Source of the DNA: Trileptium ribeirensis
Taxonomy: Eukaryota > Nematoda > Enoplea > Enoplida > Thoracostomopsidae
Direction: 5' to 3'
NCBI GenBank assembly: GCA_030248225.1
Contig: JASANE010024922.1
Coordinates: 1 to 64,000 of the forward strand
DNA length: 64,000 nucleotides
A program made the translations under genes and the position numbers. Shown in pieces: positions 36,401 to 48,400 of this stretch. The notes below the pieces were generated by a model. It did not search any database. It was given only the letters and a program-made list of their open reading frames with translations, and was not told the DNA's origin. The stretch's first letter is position 1, and every line of letters begins with the position of its first letter.

Positions 36401-39400
36401 AAATTAACAATCAACAATCAGGTGTAATCTATTTGCAGAACAATTTACAATTAGTATTTAAAACATAGGATAACTCTGGTAACCGTTAATAAGTGTAGTT
36501 CTGTATACAAATATTTTTCCGTCGATTGTACAGTTTGCACACTGTATATATATGGCAATATTACTAAAATAGGGCACTTCAAATTGCGGTAGTAACCTCT
36601 AATTGCTACATGAACACCATAGAATGACATCTGTGAGTAACGAGTTTACTAAAGGCCGATTATATGGGCAACCAAACTGTATGCGTGAAGCTGTTGCCTC
36701 AATTTATAAACTCTTCGAGAATAGAGTATTTCCACATGGCGCAATTTATGTCGTTTATCAGTAGCTCTACAAGTTTTCAGCCTGTTAGACATTGCGTAGA
36801 CTTTCAACGAATTTCTAGTAGTTCATAACTTGTAACTTTACGGCACTTTATGTCATTATGCAGGGGTGGTACTGTACCAGTACCCCATTAAAGGCAAAAC
36901 AAGATTTGATCATGAACATCATTTCTTCAAAGACTTTGTTGAAGCAAAATGATGCTTTTGTCAAAGTATTTGTTGAAATATATTTTAAGGCTCGAAAAGT
37001 AAACGACCTGTCTCGCATTGGATTAATACCGTCGAAAGCTCTTCAGGACGACCGAACACCGGACACAACAAAGAACGCAAGTGAGGTTCTAATATTGAAA
37101 TTACGAAGAAAAGATTTGTATTGTCGTTTAGCCCTTTGCCGCATAAATTAATCTGTATATCGTGCAATATCGAGTAATCCTTTGCTGCAGCGGCACATTG
37201 AATCTGGAAATTTCGGCTTCGAGCCTCGTATGCCAACCATTGTGCTATCTATTAGCTGTTGCTCGGTTCATTTAGAAACGAAGCAAAGCGACTAAATAAC
37301 AACACACGTGCAAACGCATGCCGCACGATAAACACGACAAGTGTATCGCATTACAATGTATGCTGTGTCATATCTGTAACACTATGAGAGAAAGGGTTAA
37401 GAGTTTGGAACAGTAAAAATACAATTTTGGCGTAACTTTTGAAAATTCTTATAAATGTCCAATCTTCAGTTAAGTAAAAATCGATAGTGCCTTTATAATG
37501 ATTTTGTTGACGAAAATTTAATTACAGTATTTTTTTTACCTAATACGCGAAAATATTCATAAACCTCCAAAATTTATAAGCATATTATTATTACAATCTT
37601 TTAACCTGTGCTTAACTTTTCAATAATAAACAATTACCCGCGCGTAGCTCCAAATTTATTTGCAATGTACTATGCACATGATTATGATTAAAATGTCTGT
37701 AAATTCTATGTAATTTTACAAGCCGCTAAAATACTGTGGCTTATGAACTGCCCATGCTTGTTGCGCGCATTTTACAAAAAACGTTACTTCTGTGTACGTT
37801 TTCTGTCTTGTGATTAGCGATAAATTGCCTAAGCTTATGTACAAATTCTGCTCTGCATTTACGGGAACAAGAGGCATTGTTTGCTTACTTGGCTCTTCAT
37901 GCCTTACGATGTTGTGTTGTTTTCTATCCATACACCCCGGTGCCTACTTCATTTGGGCGTACTGAACTGCATAGATAATAACGAACAAAGAAGACATATT
38001 CATCGTTCGGTTTACCTAATAGGTAATACCATTCACTAATTATTTGTACGGAATCTTCACGCGCTTGCAATTATTATCCGAAATTATTCATGCACATCTG
38101 CAAATTTTTGCATATTAACTGCGGTTTTGTCTGTTGTTTGAGAACAAAAACTTCACGCCACGAGAAAACGCTAAAATTGATTATTTTAATATCAAATATA
38201 TTTAATATGCCGTAAAGGCAGAGTATATATTATTTCTTGGTTTAGAGCATAAAAATGTTTATTCTGCAATAAGAAGAATGATATTGTTTCTTGGTTTAGT
38301 TGACTAATGCAGATTTTTGTTACAGCAACGGCAGGAACAAGAAGAGTATATGTCCGTAATTAGATTGCAGTGAACCATTATCACTGCAAATGGTAAAATC
38401 ATTTATATGTATCTCTCTGTTCCCAGTCGCTGGAGTTAGACAATGCAAACTTTTGCACCATCATGGAGTAGAATTATGTGTTGTTTTCGTCCATCACATA
38501 AAATATCTACAAATTTCTAGTGATAAAAATTTTCGCAGTGAAGTTGATCTGAACTACTGCATAGACAGACACAATATATTAGATAGTAGCTGCTACAGAA
38601 TCTGAATAAAAACAAAAATCTTGGTGCAAAAATCGTTCAGATATTGCTGGTATTATGACAGGTTTCGACTGATTGGCGCTAATTTATTTATATTTGACAG
38701 TGCGTGTATCTTTACAGTGTATTTTATATCATCAGCAGTATACCACCACCAAACTATAGATTATTTTGGACAAAAATTTGTGTATAAATTTTCCAATTTA
38801 ACTGATTCGTATGCCGTGAACGCGCACTGTCATTCTCCTATAATTTTACTCGCAAATTACGCCTGGTAATCAAGTTTTCATTTTATAGGGACGCCATACA
38901 ACAACCCTCCGAGTTAGTTTTTTTGCGTATCTAATGTATTACAGATAAATTTAACAACAGAACAAAAAGCACAAAGCAATCCTTAGTATATAGCAAATTT
39001 AGTCCATTTCTACTCGCAAATGACACTCGAATTTCACTATCGCACGTTGCTCTGCCTCATATGCTTAAGAATCACTCGCTTTGTGCTCGTAAGTGATCAA
39101 AAGTAAAGGGTAATCACCTGCAAGAACAATGCAATTTTTTGTATCACGAAAATTTAATTCATTTCTACTCGCAAATGACACTTGAATATCACTGCCGTAC
39201 GTTGCTCTGCCTCATATGCTTAAGAATCACTCGCTTTGTGCTCGTAAGTGATCAAAAGTAAAGGGTAATCACCTGCAAGAACAAAACAATTCATTGTATC
39301 ATGAAAATTTTATTCATTTCTGCTCGCAAATGACACTTGAATATCACTGTCGTACGTTGCTCTGCCTCATATGCTTAAGAATCACTCGCTTTGTGCTCGT

Positions 39401-42400
39401 AAGTGATCAAAAGTAAAGGGTAATCACCTGCAAGAACAAAACAATTCATTGTATCACGAAAATTTTATTCATTTCTGCTCGCAAATGACACTTGAATATC
39501 ACTGTCGTACGTTGCTCTGCCTCATATGCTTAAGAATCACTCGCTTTGTGCTCGTAAGTGATCAAAAGTAAAGGGTAATCACCTGCAAGAACAAAGCAAT
39601 TTTTTGTATCACGAAAATTTAATTCATTTCTGCTCGCAAATGACACTTGCATTTTTCTATGCTTCATCTGCTCTAGATTCACTCGCTTTTTTCTAGCAAG
39701 TGTTACCCGTTACCCTTCACACAACGTATATTATGTATTGTGATATGAGTGTCGCATTTTTCTTAATGAACTCTTGATCATACGTATTAATATACTGGGC
39801 AAAACCCGTTATTAATTCAAATATGCTCTGTCGACATAGGCCGCCATATCAAATTAAGAAACGAACACAATGCACAGATAGAATAATTATTAACTATTTC
39901 CTTCTTAAAACAAAGTGTATAGCTTCTACAATCTCGAACAAATTTTTGCTGCAACCGCCGAGTGGATCTAGGTCACTCGAGTGCAAGTCTTGTACGCTAG
40001 TCACAAGGCTATGTAGGAGCTTTTTGCTCGATTTCTTGGGGAATCTCATAGCACGAACGAACAGCAACGCACGTACAAACTCACACCGAACGATAAACGC
40101 GCAACTCACTGGCCATGCAACTTGCGCTCTGACTAATATGTCAGTGTACGAACGATAGGGTTAAAATGTAAATTAAGCTGTCATGCTGCAATTATTCTTA
40201 ACATTAAATTTGCTGCACCAAATGTCATAGAATTGTCTATCAATATCTACAACCAATATCAAACAAGTCAAGCTTCCGGCATTTTTTCATTAATACAATT
40301 TGAATGATTGGCAATTATCGCAGAGATCAACAAGGCAGCTGAATTGACTTACGAGGAAGTCGGCAAACTTTGTCCGTTTGGGCGTCGAGTGTTGGTACTA
40401 ATTGGAGCAGCCGGAGTCGGACGACGCACACTCAAGGCTCGGCTTCTCAAGCATGACCCACAACATTTTGCTACTGTAGTACCATGTAGGTTAAGTTTGC
40501 TTAAATGTTCCTTTGTTATAAATATTTATATTTTTCTTTAATTTATACCGAACAACTACAAGTCGAGTCATACAAGTTCTGACAACTATGCTGTAATCCT
40601 GCATGCTTAGGTTTCCTTAGACTTACTCTTAATCCAAAAACCTGCAGCCTTGTTTGTTATAAGTAGAGGCCCATATCACTTTAGTGGCCTGACGTTATAA
40701 CGTTCGAAAAAGAACAGCTTAGAGGGGGTTTCGGGGGCGGCAGCCCACAACTTAGCTTAGGCTTAGTGTATGCCTCATATAAAAGCCTTAGTTTAGGCTA
40801 GGACTAAGGCCTATGCTTAGTATATCGAGAATGGCATAGCATGCATTTCACTTCCGCCCCTAAAAGTTACATTAGCTTAAGTATATATACAGAAATAGCA
40901 GTTTCTTTTTCAACCGTGTATGTTTCATCGATGCTACGTTGTATATCAACTCTCAAGTTCATCCTATAAGTATTTGGATCTAAATCGTTATGAGTAGGAA
41001 ACTGCTAATTTAAGTACAGAAAACACAAGTGGCTTAACAGATTATGCATATAATTTCTAACATCTTGTATATGCATTAAAAACTATAACTATTTAATAAA
41101 TTATTTTGTAATCTCTTAATACTCCTGGGCGAGTTACATACATATTATATACTTATAGTTTTGTACATTTTTGCTATGCATCCTCTGGGAATAAGGATCC
41201 TATTCTTATGTGTGAGTAAATTTTAGATGCGTACACCTGTGTTGTCCATAGGTCGAAAGGTCCATGCAAGATCCATTGGATCCCGATCGCAAAACCGATG
41301 TCTGAACAAAAGTCACGATTTTATCTCATGACGCAACTCGCCATACTGCGACACAGATGCGCTGCTCGCAATTAGCATGCTTTTCCTAGAAACCCTGTAT
41401 AGTCTTGCTTCTTATTCTCACACTTTGATACACTCATAGCTTGCGAACATACCTGTTCGATTCATCATAATATCCCGTGAACACGGAAGAACTGGCTAAT
41501 CCGGCTGCATACTGGTACTTAAGTTGTGTTCGCACATCACATGTTCGTGGCTACAAAAATGAGGATGCTGATAGCATAATTGTAAACACTCTTTTTGCAC
41601 GGTACAATTCGTGATTTTGATAAATGAGCAACCATAGTGTGTGCACCTAAAGTTTGTTCTTGAAATTGTACTAATCACACGAAGATAGAACACGGGTTTT
41701 ATGTTACAAAATTCGAAATACACTTTCTTTAAGGCACGTCGCGAACAATGCGTCCAGGAGAAGTGGATGGCCGAGAATATCGTTTTCTGGCAAAAGTAAA
41801 AATGCAAAAAGAAATCAACGATGGACAATATTTGGAATGGGGCGAGTTTAACGGAAATTTGTACGGCACCGAGCTTGATGCTGTACGAAATGTTATCAAG
41901 CAGGGAAAAATGTGTGTCCTCGACTGTAGTCCTCAGGTAGGGTTTACTACATTTATTAATGCCGCTTTTTTCGCAAAACCCTACTGTATCATTATGACGT
42001 TGGCTTTCGAAATTGGATGGTTGGAGTTATATTTATACTACACTTTTGGTAGCATCTGGAATGACTTCCACCAAAGTTTCCTCGTCTCTGCATGTAGGAT
42101 CTTTTAAGTTGAAATAAAGAGCCGACAATATTTTTGTATAAAACGTTACACAAGAGTGAAATTTTTTCAAATGTCGTATACTGGTACAAGTTTTATTACC
42201 GTTGGGTTTACCCTATGCCAGCCATGAATTGTTACTCTGCTGACCTTTTAGTTAACTAAATAGATACTGCATCAATCATAATGACTTTTGCAGTCATTGA
42301 ACAAACTAGAAAGACACATGCGCTAGATACACGTACATATATAGGGTGATGTAAATAGTGTAGTAGTTTTGCAATGGATTTGCTAGGTCTAACTTCGAAA

Positions 42401-45400
42401 TTCGGGTGTCCACCTTTCGGTGTTTTATTTCTTCCACGTTGGTACGGTTTATTGCCGTTAATCACTTTCTACCCGCTCTAAATTATTAAGACTATAATAT
42501 CTGCAGCGTTTCAAACCTCTTTGGGAAATTCGCACCACAGTTCATATGACCATATTGCAAGGCGCGTTCATTAATACATGATCGAGTGGTCTGGAACGCT
42601 GTCCCGCCATAACAGCCATTTCATAAGGTATATACGTGTTCAAATTCCTCCGGCACCTTAATTTTTACATGTGGTGTCGTTTTTATTCCAAGAAAATAAA
42701 TGATGCTCCTGGAATATGAAATCATTAAGGGGACTAAGAAAATGTGACAGGAGTCCTTGCTATGTCGTTTATCGTGTTGCCGCGAATTGATACACGATGA
42801 ATTTATATGCAAAAGTGGAGATAATATAGTTCACACGTGTTAACGAGCAGAATTATAGAAGCATAGATCACAATATAGCAAGCTTCAAGTTGAATATATG
42901 GCTCCAAAGGTTTATAAACTCAACGGTCCGTGCGAAGCGTCTAGTATGTGTGTTTCATTTCAAATATTGTATATAATTTTGTTGAAAAGTTTTGATCGGC
43001 TACGCAGGTCGTGATTATGAATTTGTTGTACAGTTATGAATTTGAATAGTCAGAAACCAGACAGCTTTAATAACTTAGATAAAACAAGTGTAGAAATAAA
43101 ACATTTTGTAAGATTTGCTGCTCAACTACTCTCAATAATGTTGAATTTTTTAAATGTAATATCTTTTTATACCCACATACCTTTTTATAATTATTACGTT
43201 GGCATTAATTGTAGTTAACTTTTGAAACATACTAAACACCTGGACACATAAAAATAGGGCCTATGTTACCTTTAGGGGCCAAACGGTATATCGTTCGAAA
43301 AAAGAACAGCTTGGTATAGGGAGGGGGGGGAGGGGTTGTGGGCAGCAGTCCCACAACTTAGGCTTAGGCTTAGTGTATCGTTCATATAAAGTTCTTCAGC
43401 TTAGACTAAGGCTTAGCTTTAGTATACCGCGAACAGCATAGCATGCATTTCACTTCCGCCCAGAAAAGTTATATTGGCCAACTTCTGCATTTCTGCATCG
43501 GACCTAGAACTAGTCGTCAGCTATTACCATACATCACATGCGGATATAATTAATTGCTTAAAACATTTTCGCAGGACCTTGATGCTGTATCTTATGACTT
43601 ATAAGCACTGTGTACATTTACTACACGTTCGAATTTACAGTTTGAAAATATCGTGGACTCACTTGTAGTGAATTTTAAACCAAGCGGTATTCTGCTATCT
43701 ATTATTTATTTTCGCGTATGGTACCCTGTGTTATTGTCGTTTTTAACCTTGGAATTGGAAAAGCGTGTCATCATGAAAATGTAGCGACACCCACCTCTTA
43801 ACATGCGTCGGAAGAGATGGACGACGTCAAACATACCACAGTATACCTTAACAAACCCAACAGTGCATAAGCTGAAGTTTGTCGTACTCTTTAGCGAAAT
43901 ATCACCCATTTTTAGTAGTAAAACGCTCATGTGTATCATGACTTCACTGTGATTCGGTCACATCTTATGGTGATCGTAAATCATGTTTTCCTAGCTGAGG
44001 GCAACCAACATGTATGACAAGTAATTATGTGCATTAAAGTGGATATATATGTTGTTTATTGCAAAACCAATTTTATAGATAAATATCCATGTTAAATGTC
44101 TAAATACAGCTTATACTTCAATGATACGATTCTACGAATGTAAATATGGCAATATATAAACAGCTTTTCGGAATCCTAAATTAAGTCAGATGTCTATTCA
44201 AATCTGGATGTTGGTACCCAATTATTTAATTAGATTTCAATCGTAGAACACATAAGTTTGAAGGTACCATAAACTCAAAGTTGTGTCGCCAGTTAGCGGT
44301 TTAAATATGACGTTTTTTATAAAATATCACGCGTATATATATTCAGATTCAGATTTATATTGCAATTGTATAAAGATTGCATTCGAATTAATGAATTGTA
44401 CAGGCAACCAACAGCGCCCCATTGGAATATAGGCCACAACATTATATCTTAGCCTTTAGCTGCGGTCTGTCATCACGCGGTAGTAGACTATATCTAAATC
44501 AATCTGAATATATATATGTTTAACTCATGTCGAAAGTATATTTATATTTTAGGCTATCCGACATTTCTACAATTGGCAATTTATGCCGTATATTGTTTTT
44601 GTTTGCCCGCCACCGATCGATGAACTAACTCAGCTTTACGCAACTGTTCGCGTCAATGCACTCAAGCCTAAATCTGTAAGCGTATTCAGGCAATCTCAAT
44701 ATCTTGTTTACAAATAATATAAGATTGCACGGTTTAATACAAAAGCGGTTACTACTAAAAACAAATTTTGATGATATTTTTACGGATGGATTTGAAAGGC
44801 AATGCTAAAATATAGTAATATATTGACCTCTAAAACGGTTTCTACGATCAGTGACCTGCTGGTGCAAAATTGAAATAGCTGTAATTTTATTGAATGCGAT
44901 TGTTTTTGCTGTGAAGATAAAAACGACGAAATTTTGCATGTTACATGCTTTGCGATAGAGCATCGTATTTACAGATCATACATGCTCATAGACGGTAGGG
45001 TGGCGATGTCCCCACTCCCAAGGGCTTGGCTACCCCCCTTGACAGTTGGTCCAATCCCCTTCCCCATGACGGCGCCGAACACATAGGCGTCGAAGCCGCT
45101 GCACCTCCTTATTCGCCCCCTAAACGGCTTCCCAGAGGACCCGGCTAACTCCTGCCCCCTTTGACTTTGCACCTACGGTATCTATGTTAAAAATTGTCCG
45201 ATGCATCATCGAGCAATTTTTGCATAAAGTTGCTAAACTAGGCATTTCGCTACACAGCAGTTACAAAAACAGTTGTCCAACTACTTTAGAGATTTTATTA
45301 TCTACCGGCTAGCAGATAGAGCTTCTTGTCTTTGTCGGCTATCTTTAAAAGACAAAAGTTTCTTATAGCTATTTGTTAATTCGTTAGAGGCTTTAATCTC

Positions 45401-48400
45401 AAGCAAGAAGTCATTAAACATAAAAATCTCTAACAGTATTCTGTGAAACCTGCATTAATTCGAAGAAGCGTAGAGTTTACCGCAATTAGTTCCGTTTTCA
45501 ACACACAGCCTGTACACAAACATTTCTTTGTTATATAAGCCTTAAGTTATACTTTTGTTCTAAAAGCTACGGTTTATTTAAATAACATTGCATTAGTGTA
45601 GTCTTTGTTGAGTTTATTCTGAAGGTAATACAATCATTAAATATTTGTTCAACTCCTTGTGGTGGGTGTTTTTTTACGTTTTTCTATATATACTTGACAT
45701 TTTTCAAAGTCATTTGCATTAAGCCGATACCGTTAACTTCCACACAAATGTAAAACGTTAAGATATACCTTTTATTACTAAATAAAATTATTCCGCCGGA
45801 AGATAGAAGGTGGATATCCTGTTTCCAGGTTACTGCTCTAAGGCGGACTTTTATTACAATCATGGCTACAGTTTATGAATGGATATTCGGATATCATTAA
45901 CTTTTTACCATAAGTTGTTTTTAACCATGGGTACATAGGTCATTGTTGGCTATCTGTACGACAAAAGTTTCTATTAGAGCCTTTAATTTCAAACAAGCAG
46001 TCATTAAAGATAAGCCTTTAGCAGCCGTTTGCAAGAAACTGAAATATCATATAACCGTCCATTAGATGTTTTAGTTTTCTGGAAGTTGGCTTTTAGCGAC
46101 AAAACCGCCCGCTTGTTGAATACACTATCCAGTGAAACATGTATAACATTGGGCGCTTTGTGTTCCTAAGTTCTTTAAGTAGCTGAATGAAAATGACATC
46201 AAAATGTAGTGATTATATAGGACAGTTTCAAGCGGGATCCAAGTCGATAATGTTCACGTTGAACAGCAATTTAGGATTTATTTTCATTTATTATTGAGTA
46301 GTATTTATTTATTATTTAGTAGATTTGATTTATGTATATATACATATGGTTTATCAGTATATTGGTATTATTAGTATTTATATATTGCTTATTAGTATAT
46401 TATTAGTATATGTATTATTAGGATATTGGTATCATTACTATACATATATTAAATATATTATTTATTAATATATATTAATAAACTTTATATATATTATTTT
46501 ATTTTATTTTTATTTATATATATTTATTAATATATATAAATATATTAATAAATAAATTAAAAATATATTAATAAATATTTTATATATATCAAACAAATAT
46601 TATATATTATTTATTAGTATATATAACTATATAACATACCTATATATCCAAAATTATTATAACTAAACATAATCCTTGTCTTAAACCAAATAGGAAGAAG
46701 ATCTGAAACGAACGTGTGAAGATAGTGAGAAACTGGAGAACCATTATGCTCACATTTTTGACATTACGCTAGTCAATCGTAACGCTGAAGTTACATTTCG
46801 AAGGTAAGACACGAATCAGAAAGGAGTGTGTATATAATAACATATTTAATTCACATATAAGTTGAAGTGTCGTAATTTAAACTTTATTTGAAAAATGCGA
46901 CACCATTAAATGATCCATAGAATTCATTTGATACTATAACGTCTTATTAACGGGTTTGAATACACTGGGTGCCTTTGGTGTAAACACTACAATCAGTGCC
47001 GGATTTCCATCTAGGGGGCCCTACGCAGAACTCGGCCGGGGGGGCCCTTGTAGACTAATAAGATAATAGCCCTTGTAGCTTGACACAATATGATGGATAC
47101 ATGTATTGAGTCACTGTTGAAACGGCCCGTAAGAAAGCAATGCAAAATTTAGCCGTACTGACCTGACAATGAGAATTACAATAACAATGACAATGAGAAT
47201 AATGACAATAAGAATAACAAAAAATAACAAAATAGCCCAGATCTGTTCAAAACTGTTACCTTAGATCTCTACGCGTCTAGACTTGAAGTTCGCGAAATTA
47301 TGGATGACTTCGTCGCAGTCCAAATTCTTTGTCACGTCGTGCTCGATGGACAACACGGCCAGAGCGTCTAGGCGTTCCTGTGTCATCGTGGATCTCAGAC
47401 TGTTCTTAATCAGCGCCAAGCGAGAGAAGGATCGTTCAGCTCCGCAAACGGTTACAGCCAGGGACATGTAAATCCTCAGCGCGGTCTTAACATTCGGAAA
47501 TGCTGTCGAAACGAGCGAATCTCCCATCAGGAACGCCAGACGCGCTTAACGAAGCCTCCCGATTTTGGCACCCTGCCGGCCCTTTTTCGATCCAGTAAAC
47601 TTGATCGTCCTTCGATAGAGTTCCCCAGTTCGATGGGTCTGACGAAGTATTTAGGTTTCCTGGCACCTCCGCGGCGGAAATTGGCTCTTCTTCGTCTGAC
47701 TGGCGGCCACCGACGTCAGTGGCCTCCTCTGCGACGGACACCTGTACAGACTGTCCACTGCTGTCTGATGGATAATGCTGGGACCCAGAGCTCCCCGGAA
47801 TAGGAACAAAACCAAAATCGGTCATGCGCGCAGTTTTCTCGATGACCTCTGCTCCCGATGGATACGCAACAAATTTTCTAGGCATAGTGGTGATAGTGAT
47901 AGTAAGTAAGTATAATTAAAAATTATAGACTATCGTGTAAAGTGTAACGTCTGAAGCGAGAAACAGAAGACATAATGCATATATATGGTAACATGGTCAC
48001 TGTTCTGCTTCAGGCTTCTGAGCCGGGGGGCCCCTAAACCGGGGGGCCCTACGCAGCTGCGTACCCTGCGTACTGGTAAATCCGGCCCTGACTACAATGT
48101 CGTGGTTGTTCACTAATCTTGAAATATATATAGGCCCAGATTATGATCCCGGTGGGCCAGTCGTGATATCACTATTGTGAGATCGTCATATCGTGAGATA
48201 AACGAAATTTATCGCAATTCTTGTTTGCCTGTTGATATATATACAATTGACGTGAGCGGTAAACTGAAAATACTTTCTTTACCTCCTGAATGTCGTTAAT
48301 TTTGAGGTTATGTATTGCGCTACAACTGATGTTGTTACACATGTTGAAGATGGCATTAGATTATTTCGTATCCAAGATTACACTTTGCAGTGTTACATTT

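Larger units (their letters stand above)
46994..48090 (-). mobile_element. Internally deleted hAT transposon with perfect 8-bp TSD
   Basis: 1097 bp. Terminal inverted repeats CAGTGCCGGATTT (left) and CAGGGCCGGATTT (right, read inward) match at 12 of 13. It is flanked by a perfect duplication ACTACAAT at 46986-46993 and 48091-48098. Sub-terminal GGGGGGCCCTACGCAG segments are also inverted. It carries both ends of a hAT transposase gene on the - strand but lacks the middle, so it needs an enzyme in trans. It is in the last intron of the MAGUK gene. Confidence 0.95.

Noticed and set aside
39894..40109. - strand 71-codon frame over the SINE copy 3
   Set aside because: It coincides with the tRNA-like repeat and is not conserved as a frame in copies 1 and 2.
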